Source of the DNA: Nothopassalora personata
Lineage: Eukaryota; Ascomycota; Dothideomycetes; Mycosphaerellales; Mycosphaerellaceae
Direction: 5' to 3'
NCBI GenBank assembly: GCA_033816765.1
Contig: CM066290.1
Span: 1,550,001-1,614,000, forward strand
Length of the DNA stretch: 64,000 nt
How positions within the stretch are numbered: the stretch's first letter is position 1; the number at the start of each line of letters is the position of its first letter. The notes beneath the pieces are model-generated. The model worked only from the letters and a program-made list of their open reading frames with translations, was not told the origin of the DNA and ran no database searches. Of this stretch, positions 1-12,099 are shown one piece after another. The position numbers and the translations under genes are program-made.

Positions 1-476
1 CGGTAGGTAATAAGGAAAAGAAAGAAAAGAAAAAAGAGAGCGAGAACCTAAAGATATGTTCTGCGCTCCTATTATTTACATGTGACAATGGCTATTGTTC
101 ACATGTGACAATAGCTATTGTCACTTAATGGACAATAGTAAACCTTACACTTACCTAGGCAACAATACTTCCTCTCGGCGTCGGCGGGGCTAGACAATAA
201 GGAAGAGAAGCTCGGGCACTTCCTATTGCGAGCCTAACGAGACCACCTGGGACAATGGGCTCTAGGGCGGAGCTATGACTAGGGGCGGCGGGGGGGGGGA
301 AGGGGGGGAGGTAGTGTAAGGGGCGGGCCCCTGTTTCTTAGCATAGGCTACGCCTATGCGTTCGGATTGCTTTCCGACACCTTTTCTTCGGACAGCTTAT
401 AACTTCCCCTTTCTTCTATATCGAACTTATTACAAACTTCACAGAACTTTAGTATATACGTCGTTCACCCGTAACA
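1..476 (+). mobile_element. 3' end (polypurine tract and LTR) of a Gypsy element, family D
   Basis: A purine-only run at about 11-45 is followed by an LTR that ends in GTAACA at 476. Read on the minus strand, the LTR starts TGTTACGGGTGAACGACG and matches the LTR at 61331 (TGTCACGGGTGAACGACG) over most of its length, so both window ends carry the same family in opposite orientations. After 476 the sequence is Copia DNA, so this element was inserted into Copia copy 1. The copy is mildly RIP-mutated. A guanine-rich tract lies at about 284-311. The inner LTR edge (about 55-57) is uncertain because the TG start has been altered. Confidence 0.75.
105..124. repeat. Perfect palindrome inside the family D LTR
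   Basis: GTGACAATAGCTATTGTCAC is its own reverse complement. A second, imperfect copy lies just before it (about 80-104). The LTR at 61331 has the matching near-palindrome at 61690-61709. The position is in the U3-like part of the LTR, so a protein-binding site or a hairpin is possible; function is inferred only. Confidence 0.7.
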
Positions 477-2070
477 CTATTATGATTATAGCAAACTTAA
501 GAAAGTATTCGCTATAATAGCTATAGATAATATAAAGAAGGGGAAGCTTACACATCCTGCCACCCTAACTAAAGCATTAAACAGACCTAATAGAGCTAAA
601 TAGATTAGGGCAATTAGAAAGGAATTTAACTCCTTAGAAGACATAGAATATATTGTATAGATCCTATTATAGAAAGTCCCTAAGGGCAGGAAACTGCTTA
701 TAGGAAAATAGGTCCTATACTATAAGTATCTTCCTAATAGGTCTATTAAGAAGCGTAGAGCTAGATAGGTAGCAAAGGGGTTTACTTAAAAGTAAGGGAT
801 AGACTATATTAAAACCTTTACTCTAACCCTAAGGCTACTAACAAGTAGGATTCTCCTAGCCCTATACACAGTTCTTAGCTAGAAGAGGAGACAGATTAAT
901 GTTAAAACAGCATTTATAAACCCTAATATTAATAGACCTTTATACATTAAACTACTAGAAGGGGTAGAACTTATTAAGAAAGATCTATCTAACAAAGTCC
1001 TAGAAATTAAGAAGGGACTATATAGATTAAAACAAGCTACAAACCTCTAGTACTATAATGCTAAGGAAGCTCTAGAAGAATTAGGCCTAAAGAGACTTAA
1101 TTCTAATATATGTCTTTTTTAGGGGGAGAATCTTTTAGTTCTCCTATATATAGATGACTTTTAGATCTTTAGCGACAGTAATTAGAAGATTAAGGGGTTC
1201 ATTACTAGACTAAAGAAGAAGTACTCTATTAAAACTGTTAACACTAACCTTTTTCTAGGCATGCAACTAAAGAGTAAAAAGAATAGAGATCTCTATATCT
1301 CCTAAAAGTACTATACTTTAGAGAAACTTTAGAAACATAGCCTAGACTTAGCTAAAAGTGTTAAGTATCCCCTTAACCGCCTATATAAAGCTCATAAAGA
1401 GCAATGTAACATATAGGATTACAATCTGTTTAACACATTAATTAGGGAACTCTAGTACCTAGCTAACTAGACTAGGCTAGATATCTCCTATATAACAAAC
1501 CACTTAGCTAAATTCTTAGCTAATCCTTTAGTAGAACATATTGCTACAGTAAAGCATGTTTAGAGATATATTGCTAGAACAATTAACAAGTGCCTAATCT
1601 TTAGAAAAATACAATCCCTAAAGCTAGAGATCTATATAGACTCTAATTTCTCTAGAGATCTAATAGGCAGATCCACCTTAGGACTCCTAGTTAAAATAGC
1701 TAGAAGTCCTATTATCTAGAAATTCAACCTATAGAAGGAGATAGTGCTATTAAGCACTAAAGCAGAGTATATAGCCTTAACTAAATGCTACAGGGAAGTA
1801 ATATAGTTAAGAAATCTACTCTATAAAACCTAGAAAATGACTAACTATAAAGCTTAAGCCTTTAAGATCTTTATAGACAACTAGTCTACTATTAAGCTAG
1901 TTAGAGATTACACTAACCATAGAAGAACTAAGCATGTTAGACTAAGGAACCATTTTTATAGACATGTTTATAAAGAAGGCTTAATTGTAGTTAAGTATAT
2001 CCCTACTACATAGTAGCTTATAGATTAGCTTATAAAGCTAAAGTTACTAAACCACATTCTCTAAGGGAGG
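477..2070 (+). pseudogene. Copia copy 1: reverse transcriptase and RNase H, RIP-decayed
   Basis: Read on the plus strand with TAG taken as former Gln or Trp, this is a Copia reverse transcriptase. The YxDD active site is visible as LLYIDDF at 1141-1161, followed by the connection region. The RNase H part carries the Copia signature around STKAEYIALTKC at about 1750-1795. The upstream part (gag, integrase) lies outside the window or was displaced by the Gypsy insertion ending at 476. Almost all breaks are TAG codons, as expected from CpA to TpA change of CAG and TGG. The same domains occur inverted at 8640-10220, so copy 1 and copy 2 form a large inverted pair around the 4.2-6.5 kb island. Confidence 0.85.
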
Positions 2071-2385
2071 CTTCTAGAGACTAACTACACTTTTATTTAT
2101 ACATAGCAAGACCTTTATTTGTTTATAAGTATTTATAAAGCAATATCTTATTTGTTTGGAGATAGTAGAGGAAAGTTTTTATTAGCCTTAAGGGCTAGAT
2201 TTATTTAGGGTATCGTATATCTTACTATGCTTATACAACTAGACTATAGAGAGGCCTGCTTTAGAACCGCCTTTTAAGGCAAGATCTAGTTTATTATTAT
2301 AGACTCCAATTCATAGGAGCTTTAGTATTAAAATAAAAGGAAATAGAGAAGTAGACCGCCCTTACTTATAACGGCCATTTTATCC

Positions 2386-3535
2386 TTTAGCCCTAACCAA
2401 ATTACTAAGACCTAATATAAGTACACTATCTAGACTACTACTTACTACTAAAACCACTAGAGCCTCTAGAACCCCTCTTATAGGAACTCGAGTTTAATAT
2501 AGCACCCTCCTAAAAGTTATTATTAGTGCCTAAGCGCTATAGGAACTAACGAATTAAGGTAGTGACCTTATCCTAAGAGAGGGAGTTAGAGAATAGGAGG
2601 CGAAGCTCTAGGAGGACAGTTCTAGAACCATTACTAGGAGCCCTAGGGATGCTTAGGCGCTAGTCCATATCGCTAGGAATGAGCTAGGTAGGTAGCATCT
2701 AAAGACTATATCTAGAGGTACTTATGCTAGGAGAGTATAGAACTGGAGATAGGAAGCTCTTACGTAGAGGACTACTGCGTATAATAGGAGGAGATCGACT
2801 ATACTATACACTACCCTAGAATGCAGCACTAGCGGAGCGAGTATAACCTACACTAGGCTGCTAGTAGGTTCTAGATAGACTAGCGGTACTCTACTATAGG
2901 GTCCGTAGAGAGAAGAAGCTACACTTGTCGTAATAATTATTAAGAGCGCAGTTGGTACAGTAGCCCTTAAACTATCCTAGAATAGTGTAGTAGCTAGAAA
3001 AGGGAAGGTTAGATCTCTCCTTATAGCGGTTGTAGGCGCTACCGAAGTGCTAAATAAGATAGTCTATAGTAGAAGCCTATAAGGTAGGAAGGTAGTTCTA
3101 ACTACTATTAAGGTTTATAGTAATAGTGTTAGAAATACGACCTTAAGGGTCGACTATTATATAATCAAAATCCTAGGCAGCCGCGTTAATCTAACCCTAG
3201 TTCGGTAGATTGGTAATACTACCCTTAGTAGTTAGAAGCTTCTTCTTATAGAAAGTAACCTTAAGGGATGCTATAGTAAGCTATAAGGTTATATTCTTCT
3301 TAGTAATCTTGCGCCTGCTCTCGATAATCTACTTAACTAGTCTAAGTGCCTTAATAAGGGTCTTACGTTTAGAGATCCTACTAGATATAGGCAGACCCTT
3401 TCTACTATTACTAGGAGGACGCTTGTTAGGATCTTAATCGTTACTAGAGCTAGATCTACTACTAAAGACATTGCTAGTACTACTAAACTGGTTTATAGGA
3501 GTCTACTTAACAATATCTACTATAATGCTACTTAT
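2386..3535 (-). pseudogene. Copia copy 1: antisense accessory reading frame, decayed
   Basis: This is the inverted counterpart of the frame at 7154-8302 in copy 2 and runs opposite to the polymerase of its own element. It is described from the better-kept copy 2. It lies between the RNase H end and the 3' LTR and is broken mainly by RIP-type stops. Its conservation in all three Copia copies argues that it belongs to the element and is not chance sequence. Confidence 0.5.
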
Positions 3536-4007
3536 AAGTTAGCAATACCCTTAAAATACTATTATATATATAGCATACCTTACTAAAAGCTTCTTAAAAA
3601 AGCTTTAAGAATTGGTGTGTAGTAGTTGTTAGGGTGTGTAAGTGTGTAGTAGTCTAAAAAGGTAGGAAGAGAGGTGTAAAGTAGTATAAAGTAGAGAGAG
3701 TTGTTTAGTAAAGAACTAGCTTCTTTTATACGTACCTACGAGGTTTGTACGTTGCTACCTAGCTAGACCTTCTTAAGCCGAGAGAACCTTCTATTCACTT
3801 CTAAAAGCGGAAAGATAAGGCCTAAGTGTGTCTAAGAGTAGGTCTCTTATATATGCAAATCTAACAAGATTACTGTCCTTAGTATATGCTTGCTTATAGT
3901 AGAAACCTAGTATCTAGAACTAGTAAAGGTGTTCGAGACTAATATAGCAATATAGGTAATATTAAGTTGATTAGACTGTCTTTATAGCAGTTAGTCTAAA
4001 GGGGGAG

Positions 4008-4183
4008 TATTGTGAATTAGGTAACTAAGGTCTATATTAGTTAGGACTTAGCATATACACACTATATTACACTGTTTTCTATAGCTAGATAGTCTTACAC
4101 CTTGTAGCAATTCATAAGGGTTACTAATCCACCCTATCGTTTCAATCTAGAAGCTTGTACTCGTCAAATACCTATATACAACA
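4008..4183 (+). repeat. 3' LTR of Copia copy 1 (176 bp)
   Basis: This is the reverse complement of the LTRs at 6506-6681 and 13612-13787. It begins TATTGTGAATTAGG (the TG end mutated to TA) and ends CCTATATACAACA. The next five bases, AGGGC, would be the target duplication, but the other end is outside the window. Confidence 0.85.
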
Positions 4184-4645
4184 AGGGCATCCTTCATCCG
4201 AGCTATAGAGCACTTTGAGTTGGCCGAATCTCTATCTATGTTGTACTACTCCTGTGACTAACAGAACCAGGTACGAATCTGGACACAGCCGAAAATACCA
4301 CATGGCAGGTAGCACGACATTAGGGAAAAGGCGCTCAGGGCTGAAACCTCCACAAAGTTGATCTGTAGGCTATGTCGTGAAGCTCCGAACGTGGCATAGG
4401 ACCATTAGCACATGGCTCAGCGGAGCAACGCCGTGGCATTATCACGAGAAGTGCACTCATGCAATTGTTATTGTGCTAAGTTTGGACACAATGACTATGT
4501 CTAGCAGCGTAAGGTTCAGGCATTGACGACAGTTCAGGAAGCATATAAGACAGACAAACATCCAGCACTTTAGAGAGCAGACTCAGCAGGACACCGAAAC
4601 ACATCCATTACCAACAACCACACTCGTTTGAACACCAACATCAAC
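4184..4645. other. Non-coding host DNA, likely promoter of the 4646 gene
   Basis: Unmutated, non-repetitive sequence. The last 90 bases before the ATG at 4646 are rich in CA and pyrimidines and read as a normal fungal 5' leader. I see no other gene here. Confidence 0.4.
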
Positions 4646-5285
4646 ATGAAGACCTTCGCTGTCGCATCCCTTTTGGCTCTTGCTGCAGTCGCAGTCAGCA
4701 TGCCGTCCGATCAAATGATTGAGGAGCGCGGACACCGCGACAACTGCTACAAGATCTCTGACAAAGATGCTGGAGGCATCATTGATAGCTACTCGAAGCT
4801 TGTCCGCGGCGAGACAATACGCCAGTGACAAGGTGCTTTCAGACAAATACAAATACTACCTCCACTCCCTCCAATCCGCCCAAGGACAGCATTCGGTGAG
4901 CAATGACCAACGAAAGCCGCCAATTTAGCCATCGTACTGACATATAATTGACCCACCATGGTCTCGGATACCGCAACAAGAAGGACTTCTTGCGAGCTAT
5001 CGAGTCGGCCGCTTCCAGGCCATTGACTACGTCATCAAGTGCAACGACATTTGGGTCTATCAGTACGCCGATAATTATGGCGATATCAACGATGACATCT
5101 ACGGCTTCAGTATCCACTCCGTCGAGCAGCGCAAAGACCGCAGCTTCCAGATCGCCAGCACCCGCAACGAATTTGACAGCGTTGCCCTTTCGAACGGCTT
5201 CGATGACCGCCACGATGATAAGACCCAGAACGGCAACGACAAGAACTCTGACAAAAAGGATGAGAACGACGAGGAGGAGGACTAA
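4646..5285 (+). pseudogene. Small secreted protein (effector-like candidate), apparent frameshift
   Basis: The first exon starts at ATG 4646 with a clear signal peptide (MKTFAVASLLALAAVAVS, residues 1-18). The mature part begins PSDQM and carries one Cys near residue 35. That frame stops at 4828. A second open frame with matching composition (QYASDKVLSDKYKYY) starts about 4815 in a different register, so the two join only through a one-base shift near 4812-4816 where no intron fits. A GTGAGC donor at 4896 suggests a real intron. The acceptor ending at 5018 restores the frame to a good reading frame ending TAA at 5283-5285, with a very acidic Asp/Asn/Glu/Lys-rich tail. I do not recognise the family. 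Small size, secretion signal and a setting between transposons resemble plant-pathogen effectors, which is inference. Sequencing error or unusual splicing could explain the shift. Confidence 0.55.
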
Positions 5286-5859
5286 GTTCTTCCTGGGCAT
5301 GGCCTCGACAATGTCTTTGGATGAAAGCTCTAGCCTTTTCCAGCCACTCCTTTAGCTCCTCTTGTCGCAGCGAAACACGTTATTTCACTGTTCTTAGCAT
5401 CTTTCTGTACAGAATCCTACTCTCCAAATACGTCTTTCTGCCCTGCTGTTGCCTAGCGCCAAGGATCGACCATGTCTCAAAATTTCCGTCGGCGAATATG
5501 AAGCTCGCGTTCGACTCAGGAGGCTTCCATGCGCGGCTCAAACATGGTAGAACAACGGGGTCTTCTACTCGAGTAGCTGCCGCGCTTTAATCGTCGAAGC
5601 CTTGCCACCTGGTAACGTCGTTGCGACACACCAGGCATCACATCTTGGTACGACAGAAGACAGACCTAGTGAAATCCAGGCACCGAAATTCCAGGATCGT
5701 TTAGTGATTGGCGCAACACGATGATTGATCGGACTCGTCTACTTCAGAGGCGGGCTTGCCACTTTGAGGACGCTGGAAAGGTACATATAAGATTGAGGCC
5801 AGGGCAGTCAGGGTTCTGAACTGCATGACTAGGCTACCACAGGGCAAACAGGGAGAAAT
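5286..5859. other. Non-coding host DNA
   Basis: Unmutated sequence after the secreted-protein gene. The short open frames in it show no motif or sensible composition. I see nothing supportable here. Confidence 0.4.
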
Positions 5860-6440
5860 CCTGCAAGATGAGGGCTCCAACCTACATTATGGTAGCATGC
5901 TCGCTCTGAGCTGCGAGAGCTGTTGCCATCAGTGGGAAGGATTGCAAATGTTCGATTGTGGCAGAGGTCAATCCCTATACCCCATACTGACTACTTCCTA
6001 CACACCAGGCGACGACTGCTGGCCAACATCAAGTGATTGGGATTGAACACCACGATCAACGGCCGACCCACGGCTGCTTGGGCGGCAACGACCTTTGGCG
6101 CTGGGGTCCAGAATCGCGAGGCCTTTGAGGCAGCTGCCAAGCATGATCACGTGGTAGTAGGAGGCACTGACAGCACTGTCGCTCTAGTCGGATGACTCAG
6201 TGGCGGTGGGCATGGTGAATGCCACAGAATATCCGCTGCCGCTTTCCAGCCCAAGCACGATGGCGAGCACTACTTCGACCAGCTCAACGGCGCTCAGACT
6301 CCCAACTTTGACGTCGCAGACGACTTTCTTTCCGTGAAATCTCACCAGTTCACAGGCACGTTTTCGCCGCACTCTCTACTGGGACATTCAAGAGGCTGTG
6401 CTGACAATTGTTCGTATGCGAAGACTTGTGAGGATGTGTA
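5860..6440 (+). pseudogene. Relic of a secreted FAD-linked oxidoreductase (BBE/VAO type)
   Basis: Two landmarks of the berberine-bridge-enzyme-like FAD oxidases are visible in different frames. First, PGDDCWPTSSDW at about 6008-6046 matches the N-terminal PGD.CWP...W motif just after the signal peptide. Second, after a shift, INGRP is followed by GAGVQNREAFEAAAKHD and VVVGGTDSTVALVG (about 6049-6190), then LSGGGHG after a TGA stop. These correspond to the FAD-binding PCMH domain with its glycine-rich loop. The substrate-binding and C-terminal BBE domains are missing, and the rest is short and broken. The usual length is about 450-600 residues, so most of the gene is lost. The breaks are not RIP-type: this is an old deletion relic in host DNA. 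Confidence 0.55.
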
Positions 6441-7153
6441 AATAACGCGTCAGGAAGCACGCGACTATTCTAGAGCTAGGCTAAGTTGGGACAGCGTGAC
6501 ATTTTTGTTGTAAATAGGTATTTGACGAGTACAAGCTTCTAGATTGAAACGATAGGGTGGATTAGTAACCCTTATAAATTGCTACAAGGTGTAAGACTAT
6601 CTAGCTACAGAAAACAGTGTAATATAGTGTGTATATGCTAAGTCCTAACTAATATAGACCTTAGTTACCTAATTCATAACACTCTTCCTTTAGACTAACT
6701 ACTATAAAGATAGTCTAATTAACTTAATATTACCTATGTTGCTATATTAGTCTCGAATACCTTTACTAGTTCTAGATACTAGGTTTCTACTATAAGTAAG
6801 CATATGCTAAGGATAGTAATCTTATTAGATTTGTATATATAAGAGACCTACTCTTACATACACTTAGGCCTTATCTTTCCGCTTTTAGAAGTGAATAGAA
6901 GGTTCTCTCGGCTTAAGAAGGTCTAGCTAGGTAGCAACGTACAAACCTCGTAGGTACGTATAAAAGAAGCTAGTTCTTTACTAAACAACTCTCTCTACTT
7001 TATACTACTTTACACCTCTCTTCCTACCTTTTTAGACTACTACACACTTACACACCCTAACAACTACTACACACCAATTCTTAAAGCTTTTTTAAGAAGC
7101 TTTTAGTAAGGTATGCTATATATATAATAGTATTTTAAGGGTATTGCTAACTT

Positions 7154-8302
7154 ATAAGTAGCATTATAGTAGATATTGTTAAGTAGACTCCTATAAACCA
7201 GTTTAGTAGTACTAGCAATGTCTTTAGTAGTAGATCTAGCTCTAGTAACGATTAAGATCCTAACAAGCGTCCTCCTAGTAATAGTAGAAAGGGTCTGCCT
7301 ATATCTAGTAGGATCTCTAAACGTAAGACCCTTATTAAGGCACTTAGACTAGTTAAGTAGATTATCGAGAGCAGGCGCAAGATTACTAAGAAGAATATAA
7401 CCTTATAGCTTACTATAGCATCCCTTAAGGTTACTTTCTATAAGAAGAAGCTTCTAACTACTAAGGGTAGTATTACCAATCTACCGAACTAGGGTTAGAT
7501 TAACGCGGCTGCCTAGGATTTTGATTATATAATAGTCGACCCTTAAGGTCGTATTTCTAACACTATTACTATAAACCTTAATAGTAGTTAGAACTACCTT
7601 CCTACCTTATAGGCTTCTACTATAGACTATCTTATTTAGCACTTCGGTAGCGCCTACAACCGCTATAAGGAGAGATCTAACCTTCCCTTTTCTAGCTACT
7701 ACACTATTCTAGGATAGTTTAAGGGCTACTGTACCAACTGCGCTCTTAATAATTATTACGACAAGTGTAGCTTCTTCTCTCTACGGACCCTATAGTAGAG
7801 TACCGCTAGTCTATCTAGAACCTACTAGCAGCCTAGTGTAGGTTATACTCGCTCCGCTAGTGCTGCATTCTAGGGTAGTGTATAGTATAGTCGATCTCCT
7901 CCTATTATACGCAGTAGTCCTCTACGTAAGAGCTTCCTATCTCCAGTTCTATACTCTCCTAGCATAAGTACCTCTAGATATAGTCTTTAGATGCTACCTA
8001 CCTAGCTCATTCATAGCGATATGGACTAGCGCCTAAGCATCCCTAGGGCTCCTAGTAATGGTTCTAGAACTGTCCTCCTAGAGCTTCGCCTCCTATTCTC
8101 TAACTCCCTCTCTTAGGATAAGGTCACTACCTTAATTCGTTAGTTCCTGTAGCGCTTAGGCACTAATAATGACTTTTAGGAGGATACTATGTTAAACTCG
8201 AGTTCCTATAAGAGGGGTTCTAGAGGCTCTAGTGGTTTTAGTAGTAAGTAGTAGTCTAGATAGTGTACTTGCATTAGGTCTTAGTAATTTAGTTAGGGCT
8301 GA
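7154..8302 (+). pseudogene. Antisense accessory frame of Copia copy 2 with Cys half-cluster
   Basis: On the strand opposite to the polymerase, a frame of about 380 codons runs from a probable mutated start (ATA at 7154) to a TGA at 8300, interrupted by TAG and a few TAA, the stops that RIP makes. The first part is very Ser-rich, then basic (PPSNSRK, SKRKTLIKALRL, RRKITKKN). A Cys group C-x2-C-x8-C sits at 7730-7768 (CTNC...DKC), and the tail is again Ser/Arg-rich. In copy 3 two of these Cys codons have become Tyr codons, as RIP would do. I do not recognise the protein. It lies between RNase H and the 3' LTR, the position where the Gypsy elements here carry their Zn2Cys6-like antisense genes. 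Confidence 0.55.
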
Positions 8303-8639
8303 AGGATAAAATAGCCGTTATAAGTAAGGGCGGTCTACTTCTCTATTTCCTTTTGTTTTATTACTATAGCTCCCCTAAATTGGAGTCTATAATAATGAAC
8401 TAGATCTTACCTTAAAAGGCGGTTCTAAAGCAGGCCTCTCTACAGTCTAGTTACATGAGCATAGCAAGATATGTTATACCCTAAATGAATCTAGCCCTTA
8501 AGGCTAATAAATAAAAACTTTCCTCTACTGTCTCTAAATAAATGAGATATTGCTTTATAAATACTTATAAACAAATAAAGGTCTTGCTATGTACAAATGA
8601 AAGTGTAGTTAGTCTCTAGAAGCCTCCCTTAGAGAATGT

Positions 8640-11600
8640 GGTTTAGTAACTTTAGCTTTATAAGCTAATCTATAAGCTACTATGTAGTAGGGATATACTT
8701 AACTACAATTAAGCCTTCTTTATAAACATGTCTATAAAAATGGTTCCTTAGTCTAACATGCTTAGTTCTTCTATGGTTAGTGTAATCTCTAACTAGCTTA
8801 ATAGTAGACTAGTTGTCTATAAAGATCTTAAAGGCTTAAGCTTTATAGTTAGTCATTTTCTAGGTTTTATAGAGTAGATTTCTTAACTATATTACTTCCC
8901 TGTAGCATTTAGTTAAGGCTATATACTCTGCTTTAGTGCTTAATAGCACTATCTCCTTCTATAGGTTGGATTTCTAGATAATAGGACTTCTAGCTATTTT
9001 AACTAGGAGTCCTAAGGTGGATCTGCCTATTAGATCTCTAGAGAAATTAGAGTCTATATAGATCTCTAGCTTTAGGGATTGTATTTTTCTAAAGATTAGG
9101 CACTTGTTAATTGTTCTAGCAATATATCTCTAAACATGCTTTACTGTAGCAATATGTTCTACTAAAGGATTAGCTAAGAATTTAGCTAAGTGGTTTGTTA
9201 TATAGGAGATATCTAGCCTAGTCTAGTTAGCTAGGTACTAGAGTTCCCTAATTAATGTGTTAAACAGATTGTAATCCTATATGTTACATTGCTCTTTATG
9301 AGCTTTATATAGGCGGTTAAGGGGATACTTAACACTTTTAGCTAAGTCTAGGCTATGTTTCTAAAGTTTCTCTAAAGTATAGTACTTTTAGGAGATATAG
9401 AGATCTCTATTCTTTTTACTCTTTAGTTGCATGCCTAGAAAAAGGTTAGTGTTAACAGTTTTAATAGAGTACTTCTTCTTTAGTCTAGTAATGAACCCCT
9501 TAATCTTCTAATTACTGTCGCTAAAGATCTAAAAGTCATCTATATATAGGAGAACTAAAAGATTCTCCCCCTAAAAAAGACATATATTAGAATTAAGTCT
9601 CTTTAGGCCTAATTCTTCTAGAGCTTCCTTAGCATTATAGTACTAGAGGTTTGTAGCTTGTTTTAATCTATATAGTCCCTTCTTAATTTCTAGGACTTTG
9701 TTAGATAGATCTTTCTTAATAAGTTCTACCCCTTCTAGTAGTTTAATGTATAAAGGTCTATTAATATTAGGGTTTATAAATGCTGTTTTAACATTAATCT
9801 GTCTCCTCTTCTAGCTAAGAACTGTGTATAGGGCTAGGAGAATCCTACTTGTTAGTAGCCTTAGGGTTAGAGTAAAGGTTTTAATATAGTCTATCCCTTA
9901 CTTTTAAGTAAACCCCTTTGCTACCTATCTAGCTCTACGCTTCTTAATAGACCTATTAGGAAGATACTTGTAGTGTAGGACCTATTTTCCTATAAGTAGT
10001 TTCCTACCCTTAGGGACTTTCTATAATAGGATCTATATAACACATTCTATGTCTTCTAAGGAGTTAAATTCCTTTCTAATTGCCCTAATCCATTTAGCTC
10101 TATTAGGTCTGTTTAATGCTTTAGTTAGGGTGGTAGGATCTACAAGCTTCCCCTTCTTTATATTATCTATAGCTATTATAGCGAATACTTTCTTAAGTTT
10201 GCTATAATTATAATAGGATCTATTCTATCTTAAACTTCTCCTAGTCAGATTAGGATAGACCTTGGCTTATTTAGTCTTTACAGGCTTATAAGTCCTATCT
10301 CTCTTCCTCTTGCTAATGTGTAGGGTAGGGTAGAATAGTGTTATAGCCTAATTAGGGTCTTCTTACATAGCTAGGGCTATGTCTTCTTAGTGTAGCTCTT
10401 TAGACTATAAAGTCTAAGGCTTATACTCTATAGGGGATTGTTCCTAGAGCTAGGTATGCTCTATAGGAGATTGTTCCTAGAGCTAAGTGTGCTCTATAGG
10501 AGACTGTTCCTAGAGCTAGGGGGATGTGTCTCTAAATAGTGGACGTAAATCTTCTATCCTATACTCCCCCTAAGACTAACCTTAGTTAGGGGAGTCTTGT
10601 TACGAAGCCCTTTATGTTTTAGGTTAGTTACTATGCTATAGTAGCTCCCCCTCTAGCTACATAGCTCCCCTTAAAGGTTTATAGGGTTAGTAACTCGCTT
10701 CTAGCTCGTATAGCCCTTTATAAGGCATGTAAATACCTTTATAGTAAGGGTCCTTAGGGTTATTATAGGGATGTCTAAGGAAGGTAATCTCGTTATCTAG
10801 GACAGTATGCTTATTACTAGTAGTAAGCTAGGAGCTCTTAATAGTCTACCCTGTCTACTCCCCCTAAGCGACCTACTTGCCTATAGGGATTTAGTATTGC
10901 GAGTTCTATAAGAAATCTTTATTAAAAGTTATATAGGGGGAATAGGTTATCTTGTAGGCCTATTTTCCTTTCTCCTACTATAGCTTCTATAGTAGGTAGT
11001 TAGTTAATAAACTACCCTAGAATCCTATATGCTACTATATGTCCGCCCTTATAGAGAACTTTTTAGACTTGGTGTAATTGTCGTTATGTTTATATGCTTT
11101 ACATCTAAACCTCCTTACATTCCTTAAGTCTATCTCTTTAACATTAATGCCTAGGTCCTTCTTAAAGTTAATCTATAGTACATTTTTTGTTGTTAAGTTA
11201 AAGAGGCGGTTCGTAATATAGTATGCAAAATCTATAGCCTAGGGCTAGAGGTTCTGTAGTAAGCTAGAGTCTATAAGCATGGCTCTAGCCTTGTTAATAA
11301 TAACTTTGTTCGAAGCTTTAGTAATTCTATTCTGCTTAGGTATATATAGTAATACAAAATCCTATCTAATTCCTTTATGTTAGGCATATATTCTAAGTTT
11401 AATGTTGTTAAATTCCCTACTACTATCTAAGAACTAGATCTTAGGTTTCTTCTTATAGTAGTTCTACATTATAGTAAGCTAAGTCTTAATTGCTATTAGA
11501 GTAGCACTTTTCTTTAGAAGTAGTAAGCACTATCTTATCCTAGTTTTAGCACACGTAAGCATAAGGCAATATACGTAACTATTATAAGAGAGTAGAGTAA

Positions 11601-11900
11601 TTAGACTAACTAGGTTAGCATAGATTTTATCTAATGCCTCTAGTGTAGGTCTCCTAGGGATTCTTAAAACAACTCTTTATAACCTTATAAGCTTATAAGT
11701 CTTATAGTGCCCTAACTCTGTAGTATTAATATCTTCTAGGCCCTTAACCACTTCTTTTGTAGTATTAAGTAGTATGCTTCTAATATGCCTAAGCCTTTAA
11801 TGCTATCTAACTATGTTAGTTCTTAGCTTAGTAAATATAAGAGTAGCAAGTCCTTTTAGTGCTAATCTATCTTTATCCTTCCTAGAACCCCTCTTTACCC
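8640..11900 (-). pseudogene. Copia copy 2 integrase, reverse transcriptase, RNase H
   Basis: On the minus strand, the integrase core lies at about 11000-11600, with a degenerate DSSREFN motif in place of the catalytic Asp region. It is followed by YIP.QNRITKA and the KARAML...LW helix typical of Copia integrases. The reverse transcriptase lies at about 9450-10220, with the active site LLYIDDF around 9530-9550. RNase H ends near 8640. The frame is kept but dotted with TAG, so no product can be made without readthrough. Copy 1 (477-2070) and copy 3 (22170-23208 and 36814-37446) match it closely. Confidence 0.85.
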
Positions 11901-12099
11901 TAAGGTTCCTAAAGACAATGACATTTTTTATTATCTTAACTAAGCCTATAGGCTTGTCCTTCTAGAATAGCATTTTAGATAGTCTATCTAGGTAAACTCT
12001 ATGTTTCTTGTATAGGAGTTCTATAGAGATTAGTATTGCATCTAACTCTAGTAAGTAAAGCATATTGCGAAGGAGGAGGGTAGTCTCTTAACTAAGATA

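Noticed and set aside
284..311. G-rich tract as a functional G-quadruplex
   Set aside because: The guanine runs are long enough to form one, but it is a single low-complexity tract in an LTR and nothing in the sequence supports a role.
4948..5355. Ser/Thr-rich 135-codon frame over the second part of the secreted-protein gene
   Set aside because: The alternative frame ending at 5285 has balanced composition and an acidic tail; the Ser/Thr-rich one looks like a codon-shift shadow.
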